In this document: one piece after another, positions 33,258 to 42,248 of the stretch
Layout: the number at the start of each line of letters is the position of its first letter
How positions within the stretch are numbered: the first letter of the stretch is position 1
Source of the DNA: Prostheceraeus crozeri
Lineage: Eukaryota; Platyhelminthes; Polycladida; Euryleptidae
Reading direction: 5' to 3'
DNA length: 64,000 nt
NCBI GenBank assembly: GCA_907163375.1
Contig: CAJQUW010008614.1
Location: 310,001-374,000, forward strand
Program-made: the position numbers and the translations under genes
The notes under the pieces: model-generated
Told to the model about the DNA's origin: nothing
The model's input: the letters and a program-made list of their open reading frames with translations, nothing else
The model's database searches: none

Positions 33258-33899
33258 TTAATCAAATATTTTAAATTTATAATGAAATTTGTTGATTCGA
33301 TTTGAATAAACTTTTTTAACATTTGCAATAGCAATTGACGTTAGATGTAGTCCATGACCAAAACCGAGATGTGGATAGAATTCATTATCCAACCTCAGCG
33401 TAAGACCTTTAGTAAAAGAATGCAAGCGAAGGAAAGGTCTCCTACTCCAATGATAGATAGTAAACTCATAAACTTTCTGATCCTTATTCTTCATGATGGA
33501 AGTATTACCATCATTGAATCCCTCAATAATTTTCTCATTCCCAAATAGACCATAATAATCTGATTTTATCTGAATCCATTCATAGTTCCACTTTCCATCT
33601 GACGTTAAATTGTACGGGAACTGGAATGCATTATTTATCGTTATTCCATCATGGGTGCGAGGAGTCAATATCATTTCTTCCAAATCATTCACATTCTGAA
33701 TATTGCTATCATAGCAAATACTAGAAATACCTACTTTCCATTCACTTTCTAGATGTAGTGAGCGATTTAATTCTACTCGAAAGTCTGATGGTTTATTATT
33801 AGGAAATTTATTCATAGAAGCATTACTGGGTAAGTAGATTAGAAACGAGTCCTTATTTTCACTTTCCATACTAATCACATTGGAAAAATATATTAGCAT
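33258..33899 (-). CDS. Polinton capsid/fibre-like ORF, unit A first part
   Basis: A 213-codon frame. After a short lead it reads FLIYLPSNASMNKFPNNKPS, then LHLESEWKVGISSICY. This 'LPSN...N...W-x-VGI' signature recurs in invertebrate Polinton ORFs beside the capsid cluster. It recurs at 34,919-35,320 as LNGEWEVGVTQL, so the element has two units of the same kind in tandem. Likely a virion protein; not proven. Confidence 0.5.
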   Translation of the reverse strand: MLIYFSNVISMESENKDSFLIYLPSNASMNKFPNNKPSDFRVELNRSLHLESEWKVGISSICYDSNIQNVNDLEEMILTPRTHDGITINNAFQFPYNLTSDGKWNYEWIQIKSDYYGLFGNEKIIEGFNDGNTSIMKNKDQKVYEFTIYHWSRRPFLRLHSFTKGLTLRLDNEFYPHLGFGHGLHLTSIAIANVKKVYSNRINKFHYKFKIFD

Positions 33900-33908
33900 A
33901 CTTTTGCA

Positions 33909-34640
33909 TTAACTCTTCATTCGGAAATGGAGTGTGATACTTGTTACAGCATCTTTATGAAAAGGAATCAACGCACCAGCATCGTCATAAATTGCAATAT
34001 CAATTTGTGGGATGTAGTTTGATTTCAGCTTTGTATAATGCACTTTCTTGAAAGTATGCTCAGATAAAATACTGCAGCTTTTTGGCTGGTATGGTATCAT
34101 TGCTAGCAATGGAGCTTCAACATCTCCCACACGTACATCTTCACCAATATTGGAATATATCTGAAAATAGTTAATGCTAGCTTTGGTTACAGTACCACTT
34201 TTAAAGATATTTTGATCAAAATCCAAAATGTCCATTAGAGTTTTATCCATAATTAGTTCAATACCTTTTCCACTTATAGTGAGAGACAAAGCACCTTCTT
34301 TTTCAGAAAATGAAATATGTTGCTCATTAATCACTTCATTTAAATAATCTACAACCAATTTAACTGAAGTGATAATGCGAGGCATCAACACTCTTGTTTC
34401 ATGTAAGATACCACCTAAAGGCTCTATACGCTTTCTGTATAAAGATACGATCCATTCTGTATCAAATTGATTTGACCTTTCACATGGTAAATGTTGCATA
34501 TTAAATTTTCCATGGACAGCTGCAGAACGATGTCGTAAGAACTGATGAAAATCTTTTGAACAAACTAATACTAGATCATCATCATTTAATGTACTTATTA
34601 CAATATGATTAGATGATTTGATACAAGTCAATGTTGCCAC
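33909..34640 (-). CDS. Polinton capsid/fibre-like ORF, unit B second part
   Basis: A 243-codon frame. Its C-terminus has IYSNIGEDVRVGDVEAPLLA, then KKVHYTKLKSNYIPQIDIAI and DDAGALIPF, ending in a strand ITLHFRMKS. This run is a hallmark of a widespread Polinton-associated protein in invertebrates ('VGD..APLL', 'I.DD.G..IPF'). Its role is unproven; a penton or fibre-like role is my inference from its place beside the capsid genes. Confidence 0.55.
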   Translation of the reverse strand: MATLTCIKSSNHIVISTLNDDDLVLVCSKDFHQFLRHRSAAVHGKFNMQHLPCERSNQFDTEWIVSLYRKRIEPLGGILHETRVLMPRIITSVKLVVDYLNEVINEQHISFSEKEGALSLTISGKGIELIMDKTLMDILDFDQNIFKSGTVTKASINYFQIYSNIGEDVRVGDVEAPLLAMIPYQPKSCSILSEHTFKKVHYTKLKSNYIPQIDIAIYDDAGALIPFHKDAVTSITLHFRMKS

Positions 34641-34918
34641 TTGTTTACCATCAACTCGAATGAGCTAATTAAATTTCTTCAATAATGTTTCAGGAGTCAT
34701 GTTTGTCTTTCTTGGCTTAATCACAATCTTCTTCACCAACGTCTTCTCATTTCTTGGAATAAGATCTACATAATAAGCTTCCTCTCGATATATTAACTAT
34801 TTATGACTACTTGGGTAGTAATTAACGTTATAATTATGATAGTTTGTTAAGGCGCTAGCGAGGTAACCTAAATCATTTCTTAAACTTGGACTTGGTTAGA
34901 ACTGGTTGTTGGACTTCT

Positions 34919-35320
34919 TTAAATTGGACCAACAATCCAATCTTTCTCAACTAAATGATGTACATAATTATGATCGTCATTGTGCGGAGTAAATTGGACA
35001 ATATGTTTACACGCTTTATTCAGGAAATCATAAACGAATTTCTGACGTGATAGAATATCTTTCTTCGGCCATTGTGGAATGTATACTCGGCAGCCCTTTT
35101 CACATTGGTAAGCAGCTGTGAGTCTCATATTAATAGTCATCACCTCATGATCAAAAGTATAGACACAGTTACTGTGAACAAGTTGTGTGACCCCTACTTC
35201 CCACTCTCCATTCAGCTGTTGTATATTATCAATTGGAGTAGAAAAGATAGCGACTCGATTACTATCAAATCTATTTGTTGCTACATTGCTAAGCACAATA
35301 TGGTAAAATGACATTTTCAT
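34919..35320 (-). CDS. Polinton capsid/fibre-like ORF, unit B first part
   Basis: A 133-codon frame, MKMSFYHIVLSNVATNRFDS, with QLNGEWEVGVTQLVHSN, paralogous to the first part of unit A. The gap of about 280 bp to the next ORF (34,641-34,918) holds minus-strand coding-like sequence (PRNEKTLVKKIVIKPRKTN). This copy seems decayed. Confidence 0.5.
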   Translation of the reverse strand: MKMSFYHIVLSNVATNRFDSNRVAIFSTPIDNIQQLNGEWEVGVTQLVHSNCVYTFDHEVMTINMRLTAAYQCEKGCRVYIPQWPKKDILSRQKFVYDFLNKACKHIVQFTPHNDDHNYVHHLVEKDWIVGPI

Positions 35321-35358
35321 ATTCTGGTGATCTATATATTACCCATTTGCATAACATC

Positions 35359-35755
35359 ATGAAGACTTGGATTTTAGATTCTCAACAATACATCAAAGTT
35401 GATCGCAATGGATACGTTCATTTCAAAAATTCTCATGGAAATACATCGAGAGGAATTACATTAACATAGCGACAATTTTGTAAATCTTAATGACATCATG
35501 AGGGATTTGGAATATTTTGAAACGCTAAAATTCATCTCTTTGGGTAATCAAGTTTGGCTTCAACATTACAGAAAGGAAATTCAAATCTGTCATTCTGATT
35601 CCTCAATCTATTTTTTATTTCGCAAATACAATTGGGAAAAATATAAAAGATGGTTCATCGCTCCATTATGTCATTTATTCGTCGAGAGTTCATCGCTTTG
35701 CTATGCAAATCTTAATCAGACACCACCCTCAACACAATGTTACGCTCCATCATGA
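35359..35755 (+). pseudogene. Polinton tandem paralogue 1, possibly PC4-like
   Basis: Starts MKTWILDSQQYIKVDRNGYV, then HFKNSHGNTSRGITLT. It closely parallels the next gene, which starts MKSWKLDSLQHVEIDYDQNV. The layout of a first strand, a second strand, then '(K/R)(K/R)GIxLT-x-x-x-F' resembles the single-strand-DNA-binding fold of transcription coactivator PC4/p15. That is a tentative match. The end of the gene contains WEKYKR, whose codons contain the TATAAAAG box of the next gene. Broken copy. Confidence 0.4.
35642..35678 (+). promoter_or_regulatory. core promoter overlapping the end of the upstream gene
   Basis: TATAAAAG at 35,642 and TCATTTAT at 35,671, 29 nt apart. The box lies inside the codons for WEKYKR. 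It precedes the ATG at 35,752. Confidence 0.5.
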
Positions 35756-36076
35756 AGAGTTGGAAATTAGATTCCCTACAACATGTTGAGATTGATTATG
35801 ATCAAAACGTTTATTTCAACGACTATACTGGAAATATGAGAAGAGAATTTGCTTTATCATATCGACATTTTCAATGCCTAAATCATATCATGAAGGACTT
35901 GAAATATTTCTATATGAAAAGGCATTCACGCATAGGAAATCGCATATGGTTGCGACTAAAGAAGCAACGAATACAAATCTATCATTCCCAACTTTCTATC
36001 TGCTTCACATTTCATCAAGGTAGTTGGGAAAAGTATAAAAGGAAGATACATCGCTCTATTTACTCATTTTTTCATC
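35752..36076 (+). CDS. Polinton tandem paralogue 2, possibly PC4-like
   Basis: Starts MKSWKLDSLQHVEIDYDQNV, then YFNDYTGNMRREFALS and HFQCLNHIMKDL, then GNRIWLRLKKQ and GSWEKYKRKIHRSIYSFF. It is a clear sister of 35,359-35,755. A PC4/p15-like fold would suit (strand-strand, charged turn, 'FALSYRHFQCL' helix), but I would need a profile search to claim it. It directly precedes the TBP-like gene, forming a possible transcription-factor cassette. Confidence 0.45.
36034..36072 (+). promoter_or_regulatory. core promoter before the TBP-like gene
   Basis: TATAAAAG at 36,034 and TCATTTTTT at 36,064, 30 nt apart, directly before the ATG at 36,077. As in the upstream gene, the box overlaps codons for WEKYKR. 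Confidence 0.55.
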
Positions 36077-36564
36077 ATGAGACGTCATCGTTACACCATC
36101 GTCAACATTCTCCACCGCATCAGACTCTATACCAAAATCGATCTCGCAACATTACATCAACAAATTCCAAACAGCAAGTATTATCCGGGTCGACCGCAAA
36201 TGTTAGTGGTGAAGATGAGCAATTTTTTAGGAACCTTCAACTCTTTCCAAATGGGACGATACAAATTCTCGGCGCCCTTTCTCATTCATCGGCGCCGGTA
36301 ATGCGCTTAGAAATGCAGAAGCTACTACGTCGGATATGGAAGAGGGAGAAATGTGTGATGTCGAATCTGACTGTGAACAATCTGGTGATCTCTAGTCAAT
36401 TGAGTGAAAATGTATCGTATTCGAAGATTCATAGCAGCAGCTACAATTTATGTTATGAACCAAGACTTTTTCCTGCAGCTCTCATTAATTGTTGGAATCC
36501 TGTAAATATTGCAATCTTTCACGACACTAAAGTTATCATTACTGGACTGAAATCAGAAGTGTAA
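36077..36564 (+). pseudogene. TATA-binding-protein-like gene in the Polinton (fossil)
   Basis: Two TBP-like repeats can be seen. The first has TIVNILHRIRLYTKIDL and SKYYPGRPQMLVVKM, compare the TBP pattern 'NIVSTVNLGCKLDL...AEYNPKRFAAVIMRI'. The second has YEPRLFPAALI and IAIFHDTKVIITGLKSE, compare TBP 'YEPELFPGLIY' and 'LLIFVSGKVVLTGAK'. TBP binds TATA boxes and nucleates transcription complexes; distant TBPs occur in some large DNA viruses. The copy is broken. The element's repeated TATA promoters make a dedicated TBP plausible. That link is inference. Confidence 0.75.
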
Positions 36565-36654
36565 GCAGATACAATCCCAGACCGTTTAATCGAATTTGTA
36601 CATACCGAGCGGATTGTGAAATAAAAACAATTTTTATTCCAATATGATGATGTT

Positions 36655-37116
36655 TTATTTCAAATCATTATAGAACTTACAAATCATTTTTTCATTTGAA
36701 GATGGATTACATGAAAACTTTTGAATAGCAGATTTAAATCGACGTACATGCAAACGTTTTAAAATGAAGTACAATACGAAAGCACCACAAGTTGATGAAA
36801 GTGGATGTTGTAGTATACGCTCATTTCGTTGATATTGACGAGTATGTTTTCTCAACCACTGCTGTGTTGGTATATTTGGAGGTTGAGCAAGGGAGTCAAA
36901 TAGTTCACCGCGTCTGTCTTTTCCAATAAAGATAGTTTTCCAATGTTCACCTTTTAAATTCTTTGACTGAGTGTTCAATACATTAATGATGGAATACTGT
37001 TTTACTGTAGTTGGTAGGGTACCTAGCGAATAGACATTATCAAAAGCTTTCAACGTAGCTTTATCTGCATTACGCTGTACTTTAGCTTTAATATCGTCAG
37101 CATTCAACCAACTCAT
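36655..37116 (-). CDS. PRO: Polinton adenovirus-like maturation protease (PRO)
   Basis: About 154 residues from MSWLNADDIKAKVQ. Visible: LKGEHWKTIF with the catalytic His region, DRRGELFDS, and LSSTCGAFVLYFI with the nucleophilic Cys. These are the C5-type cysteine protease marks shared by adenoviruses and Polintons. The enzyme matures capsid precursors. It lies directly after the major capsid gene and in a continuous frame with its end. Confidence 0.85.
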   Translation of the reverse strand: MSWLNADDIKAKVQRNADKATLKAFDNVYSLGTLPTTVKQYSIINVLNTQSKNLKGEHWKTIFIGKDRRGELFDSLAQPPNIPTQQWLRKHTRQYQRNERILQHPLSSTCGAFVLYFILKRLHVRRFKSAIQKFSCNPSSNEKMICKFYNDLK

Positions 37117-38396
37117 TAACGATTGATTATAGTGAAGAATCACTTCACGATACTTAGTTATTTCAATATTTGAATCAAAAACTGCATAAATCAATACATT
37201 GATCGTCGCAGCTAGCGTTGTTTTAAACTCCAGATCCAAGCGAATATTATGAGGAACATTAGCTTGACGATAAGGTGCACTAATATCACTGTCGGCAGTC
37301 AAATCAAATGCATAAATAGTATAGGCATTCTTAAACTCTTTCATTGTAAGCCCGTTGGTGTCGCCTGTGTTGTAAAAGCCAAAGACATTCATGTAGTCAA
37401 CATAGCTGCGCAAAAATTGATAAGAAGAGAAGTCTGGTCTATAGGGCGGTCCAGGATGACTGACACTATCAACATGTAAAGCAATTTCGCTCAAACTGTT
37501 GTGTTTGAAGTTGAAAGGATTCTTCTTGACATTGCCATTGAATGCATCATTTTCAACCATTGCTACCATTAGGAGTTTTGGTGCTTCTGATGGAAATAAA
37601 CCATCTTTCATAAAACTCTTTTGATCTTTAGGAATAGTAAATGTGAGAAGCTTTGTATGTTGAATGGGATAAATAGCATTGCTACGGTTAAGACCCTCAG
37701 CATGTCCTCTAATTACACTTGGATTAGCTACCACTCGACGAATGTATAGCGTAAGATCTTCCACATGGATCTTAAAATTTACAACTTTAGCATATGCATT
37801 CAACAAAAATTCAGGCTTGTTCAATGTAAGTTTGACTCGCATGCTGGTATTACAGAGTAAAACTTTGACTGTCTGAAGAAGTCAAGATTTAGTGGACCAT
37901 ATAGCTGACATACTTTACTGTCTTTAATCAGAGCATATCGCTTTACAAAACCAGTGTTCGTCTCATTATCAAATTGTGTTGCTTCATCTCTATACCATCC
38001 CATTGCTTCCATATGACTCTTTTGTGCTGACGGATGCAACTGTGATAGGGCATTGAAATATGCTTTATAGGGATAATCGCCTTGCCCGTCTTCTACCTGT
38101 TGCTCTCCAATAGTTAGAGAAACATCACGAAATAGTGTTGCCAGCGGTAAATTGTTCAGACCAACTTTATGTGCATCATCGATGTTAGTACCATCTGCTT
38201 GATGAATTCTGAACCGCACATCAACCATCGCATAGCTTAAATCAATGTAGTCATCACTAGCACCAGGAATAACAAATTCAATTGGACCAGTATTCTCAGC
38301 AGTTCGAGGATGATAATCTACAATACTTGAGCTAAGAATATCTGTCTGTATCGCTTGTTGATCAAACAAACAAAAATTTGAAGTTTTACACTCCAT
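37117..38396 (-). pseudogene. MCP: Polinton major capsid protein, double jelly-roll (MCP)
   Basis: The region opens MECKTSNFCLFDQQAIQTDI, then NTGPIEFVIPGASDDYIDL and IGEQQVEDGQGDYPYKAYF. Further on it shows HTKLLTFTIPKDQKS, YVDYMNVFGFYNTG and a closing IRLDLEFKTTLAATINVLIYA. This is the pattern of Polinton/adintovirus capsid proteins, which form the trimeric hexon-like shell unit. Total length is near 430 residues. The copy is broken. Its neighbours PRO, integrase and ATPase are the usual Polinton morphogenesis set. Confidence 0.85.
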
Positions 38397-38441
38397 GATT
38401 AGAAGTTATGACAGCGTCGCCGTTTAGCACGCGATGAAGTA

Positions 38442-38861
38442 TTAGAGCGCCACGGCGTTTCGTGAATGACTTTTCTTAGATTTGCGTGAAGTTTGCCTCT
38501 TACCAGCTCCGCGCTGTTTTCTTTTTCTTCTAACATTCATTCGTTTAGGTGCTTTCTTTTGTCGATTACGACTTAAAGATTCCTGTAATGTTCTTAAAAC
38601 GAATTCCTTCCCACGATTTAGTAAAGTACTCTTTATATTTTTTCTACTGGCAATATCATTGACAACATCACCAGCAAAGCCAACAGCATTACTTAAAACA
38701 GATCGCTTTAAAGTTTTTCCGACAGTAGATAAGAGAGGAGATACAACAGATTTCAGCGCGCCAAATATACTACCGCCACGTTGACGGCGAGTACCACTGT
38801 AAATTGTTCCCGCGCCACTTACAGAGGAGGGCCGTGAATAAAACGATGCAGTCGGATTCAT
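38442..38861 (-). CDS. Polinton basic virion-like protein (adenovirus pX/pVI-like)
   Basis: 139 residues with MNPTASFYSRPSSVSGAGT, a GG-x cleavage-like site in RRQRGGSIFGALKSV, an amphipathic stretch and a strongly basic C-terminus (NRQKKAPKRMNVRRKRKQ). The GG-hydrophobic pattern resembles processing sites of adenoviral-type proteases. The likely role is a DNA-condensing or membrane-active virion protein. Function inferred only from composition and position next to MCP. Confidence 0.55.
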   Translation of the reverse strand: MNPTASFYSRPSSVSGAGTIYSGTRRQRGGSIFGALKSVVSPLLSTVGKTLKRSVLSNAVGFAGDVVNDIASRKNIKSTLLNRGKEFVLRTLQESLSRNRQKKAPKRMNVRRKRKQRGAGKRQTSRKSKKSHSRNAVAL

Positions 38862-38901
38862 TACTTAAATCTTGAACTCGCAAGTTATAGTTTTGCATAA
38901 A

Positions 38902-40000
38902 TCACTTGCGATCACTTTGATGAAAAATGTCTGCACGACGCATCCAAGAGTTCATACTTGAAGGATAGCCGAGCCATTTAACAAGACACCATTCTTCACC
39001 TTGACGTTTTTTGCAACGGATGATTTTCTCTACTAAATATGTTTCACTTTCAGTGACTACCTCAATCTCATCACGGTAAAAGCTGTCATCTATTTCTTCA
39101 TTATCGTAATCGTTTAACTTGTAAGTTGTGGGAGAGTCTTTTTTATTGATGTTTGAAACTGTAAAAATTTCTTCTGTCCAATTCGGTAGATAACCTTTGG
39201 CAAAAACACTCTTCACTTTTGATATGCGAACTTTGTCGCCTATTTTTACATCACTTTTTACATTATTACGCTTATGTTGGAATGTTTTACGCACTTCATC
39301 TACATTGTCAGCATTCACATCTGCTGGTCTGAGTCCAATAGAGCGATGTACAGAGTGATTGTAGGCATGTACCGTATCTTGTAGAATCTTTGTCCAATTT
39401 AGTTTTAAGTTGGCAGTAAAGTGTCGCCACAAGCGATTTTTCAATGTGGGGTTAAAACGTTCAACTAATGCAGCCCTAAAGGCACTCTTTACACTAAACA
39501 ACTGAATGTCATATCTCTCAAACAATCTTCCCACATGCTGATTTTCGAACTCTTTTCCTTGATCACTCTGAATTCTCTTTGGAATGCGACCCTCTTGGAA
39601 AATTGACTGAAATGCCTTTGCTACTCGTTTATCTTCTTTAGTTTTTAATGGTTGACCCCACGCATATCGCGAGAAAATATCAAATACTGTAAAAATAAAA
39701 TTACTTCCCGAGTTATGTTTTGAAATAGAGGCAACGTCACACAAATCTGGCTGCCACTGTTAATTAATGTCATGAGTAATATAATGACGGGTACGGTACT
39801 TCTTTTTCGCTTGTTTGTGGAGTGTATAGGTAGCCTGAACCTTTAACCATTGTTTAACTTGTGATTGTGGAAGACCACTCGCTTTTGACAATTTCTTTAT
39901 AGATGCAAATCCTGCTGGATGTTTTACATCATAGTATATTGACTTTAAAAGTTCAAGTGATGACGACTGACTCTTTCTCCTTCTTTTCATGTTTTTGCTT
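38902..40000 (-). pseudogene. INT: Polinton retroviral-type integrase with chromodomain (INT)
   Basis: Inserts Polinton DNA at staggered cuts, giving 6-bp duplications. The N-terminal part (LLKSIYYDVKHPAGFASIKK, LSKASGLPQSQVKQWL) is the helical region before the core. The DDE core shows FDIFSRYAWGQPL, IQSDQGKEFENQHV and SAFRAALVERFNPTLKN with the Glu. Then KIGDKVRISKVKSVFAKGYL, an SH3-like part, and a chromodomain (YLVEKIIRCKKRQGEEWCLV, KWLGYPSSMNSW). This architecture is standard for Polintons. Broken copy. Confidence 0.9.
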
Positions 40001-40150
40001 TCTTGTCTTTTTGCATTTACAACAGCCACAAGATTTAGCAGATTTACGTTCATGTTCACATTGCTTAGGAGTCTCACTGTAAGAGCTGGCACAGCAAGTT
40101 TATGCTACATCAACATGCACCTCCGGCGGTTGATTACATGGCATGCAACA
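40000..40150 (-). other. small Cys-rich Polinton reading frames
   Basis: Minus-strand translations show a Cys-rich peptide CGCCKCKKTRK and another with CCMPCNQPPEVHVDV. Such short Cys-rich pieces occur next to integrase genes in Polintons. Too short to assign a function. Confidence 0.35.
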
Positions 40151-40324
40151 CATCTGCTTCATATTAATAGTCTGAGAACATATATTTCTTTGGTCAAGAT
40201 CTTCTACGTCTATCTCTTTCTCTTGTTTGCCTAGAGGGTGTAGATCTACGTCGTTCTATTCCTCTTGTTTTCTTAGTAAGTGTGGAAGGAGATGTAGAAG
40301 TTGAACTCTTGAACCAATTTCTTT

Positions 40325-40879
40325 TCATCGAACACTCCTAATTTTAGGAACAGAATTAACATTTGAAGTAGTACCAACTGAAGTAGAATCAAGTTCTTTC
40401 AATGTTTCATTATTCAATGCAAATTTTGGAACATTATGCTTTTTCAATAGTTGAAGAAAATATGGCCAACCATGTGGGACATAACCTTGTCGACGTTTTC
40501 TACGCGTTGCATACTGAATCAAGTCTTCATAACGCGAAGCGCTAATAATTTTATCATCATCTGTAATGATTTCACCTCTATCATTCACATTGAGATATGG
40601 TTCAATGCTGTTGAAAAGAGCTATTGCATGTGCGCGAGATGCTAAAGGTGTAGCAGTCGAAACAGAGTCACGCATCTTATTCTTCAAACTTTTCAATTCT
40701 TCAACAGTTTCTGATTGTAATAAAACTGCGCGATATGGATCTTTAATATGTGCATTTTCCTGATAATCCAGCTCTTTCTTATAAATTTGATTTGCTAGAG
40801 GTTGCTTTACTTGCTGTAAAGCAGTCAATTGTACATATTCATCCTGAGGAATAAAAATCATGCGAGAATAGGAGCTCAT
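40325..40879 (-). CDS. Polinton conserved ORF of 184 residues
   Basis: Begins MSSYSRMIFIPQDEYVQLTA and has a mid part DPYRAVLLQSETVEELK and a basic segment YATRRKRRQGYVPHGWPYFL. A short protein with the start 'MIFIPxxEY' beside the packaging ATPase is common in animal Polintons. Its role is not known. It overlaps the ATPase end by a few bases, suggesting co-expression. Confidence 0.6.
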   Translation of the reverse strand: MSSYSRMIFIPQDEYVQLTALQQVKQPLANQIYKKELDYQENAHIKDPYRAVLLQSETVEELKSLKNKMRDSVSTATPLASRAHAIALFNSIEPYLNVNDRGEIITDDDKIISASRYEDLIQYATRRKRRQGYVPHGWPYFLQLLKKHNVPKFALNNETLKELDSTSVGTTSNVNSVPKIRSVR

Positions 40880-41492
40880 AGTTTGTAGATAATCATAGGC
40901 CTTTTCAAAATATCACTTCGAAATCTAAATTCTTCCGGACACTCTTGTGTAAAATCAATTAATAAGTATCCGTGTGGTTTTTCAGTTGCTGATTGAAAAA
41001 TTTCAATTAAGGCTTTTGAACCTCTTGGAGAAACTTGTTGCGCTAAAATTTCAAATTGACTTCTATCTCGTGGATTATTAAAGATAGCGTAATAGTGCGT
41101 TTCAGATTTCGTGTGCGGGCTTCTTTTCAATCAGGAAACAAATTTTGCGTGATATAGATTATAAAGCACCTTTTGTGATGTGCTACGCGAGTGAACATAT
41201 ATGTAAGGTCTTTAGAATTCTTGCTTTCCTTCAATAGATCATCCAATACAACGACATCGTTGGACTCTATCTTATCAGCTCGAATAATTCCTTCATTTCG
41301 AATAAAGTTACGACGTTGCAATTCCTGAAAGAGTAACGGCTGATATATACCATAACACCAAATAACTCGATTGATAGGTTCCCTAAACAATTCTTTTCTT
41401 TTGTCTAGCAAATTCAGAGTGAAAACAGTTTTAACTGCATGGGATGGTCCTGATACAGTCAGAACTTTATCACATTGAAGTCTGAAATCCAA
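40876..41492 (-). pseudogene. ATP: Polinton packaging ATPase (FtsK/HerA, A32-like)
   Basis: Packages DNA into capsids. A P-loop-like segment LTVSGPSHAVKTVF opens the gene, followed by INRVIWCYGIYQPLL and the Walker B strand NDVVVLDDLLKES, then FIIYITQNLFP. The C-terminal part has YAIFNNPRDRSQFEILAQQV and the family's end-motif PHGYLLIDFTQECPEEFRFR. This is a typical Polinton ATPase. The copy is broken. Confidence 0.85.
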
Positions 41493-41522
41493 TTTAATAC
41501 TTTGGGACTCAACATTGCATAA

Positions 41523-41789
41523 TTAACGCTTAAAGCCAAAGATATTACCCAATACGTAGCCCACTACAGGAGCTAACATCGGAAGTATTGCTGACAGGAA
41601 ACCACCCTTCTGTGACAGAGTTTTCCTCTTTCTTTGAAGGGTGATTTTAGGATTGGAGATGAATCGTAATTTTGTAGTATATCGCTTAAGTAACTTTTGT
41701 TGTTGTGGTGATAATTTCTTTGTCCCCAAACTTCTCACATGAGAAACAATTCCTCGAATAAATTTATCATTAGCATGTTTGTATAGCAT
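41523..41789 (-). CDS. Polinton small protein with C-terminal membrane-active-like helix
   Basis: 88 residues. Basic N-terminal half (KKLSPQQQKLLKRYTTKLRF) and a GG site (SQKGGFLSAILPMLAPVVGY) followed by hydrophobic LGNIFGF. The pattern resembles small adenovirus/adintovirus core peptides (pX/pVI-like) with a protease site before an amphipathic tail. Function inferred from composition only. Confidence 0.55.
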   Translation of the reverse strand: MLYKHANDKFIRGIVSHVRSLGTKKLSPQQQKLLKRYTTKLRFISNPKITLQRKRKTLSQKGGFLSAILPMLAPVVGYVLGNIFGFKR

Positions 41790-41910
41790 TATATCGATGA
41801 TTTCCTCTCATTCGTTGAAGAGCTCGAATGGCCTCAGAAAATTTTGAAGACTTTCGACTTTTACGTCTCGCAATTTTTCCTTTTCCATTAACGCAACTTG
41901 AGTTTTCCAT
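41770..41910 (-). CDS. Polinton very small basic ORF
   Basis: About 46 residues from MENSSCVNGKGKIARRKSRK, rich in Lys/Arg (SSKFSEAIRALQRMRGNHRY). Could be a DNA-condensing peptide. It overlaps the next gene's start. Confidence 0.35.
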   Translation of the reverse strand: MENSSCVNGKGKIARRKSRKSSKFSEAIRALQRMRGNHRYNAIQTC

Positions 41911-41935
41911 ATTTGCATAGGTACTAACTTTTATG

Positions 41936-42112
41936 GCAGATGTGACACTCAAAATGAGCTATATCACAGTCGCTACATTGACAGAGTTGAATACAGCAGC
42001 GTATGAAACAGCGCTGGCAGAAAGTATGCTTACATCTCTTAAAGATGCGTTTTTCACTTCCATCCTTTCGCTTACATGCATCACACATATTTTCACTCTT
42101 ACTAACAACTTC
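41936..42112 (-). CDS. Polinton RING-like zinc-finger ORF
   Basis: Minus-strand frame with CDACKRKDG, FKRCKHTFCQRCFIRC and CQCSDCDIAHFECHIC. The spacing C-x2-C, C-x-H-x2-C-x2-C and further CxxC pairs fits a RING or related cross-brace finger. RING proteins are E3 ubiquitin ligases and are common accessory genes of DNA viruses. Short, so tentative. Confidence 0.45.
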
Positions 42113-42248
42113 TAAAGCAAGTCTTTTGACGACATGAACTTGCTAGCCTTTTCTAAATAATAGACGCATGTACAGAAGGAATGTACTTCGAGATTAAGTA
42201 GACATAACTCGAAAACCAATTGTGCTACGATCAAGTACCATTGCATCT

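Noticed and set aside
36077-36564. A host TBP pseudogene inserted in the Polinton
   Set aside because: The protein is much more diverged than host TBP would be at the Polinton's apparent age, and it is preceded by the element's own promoter type; a host origin cannot be fully excluded.
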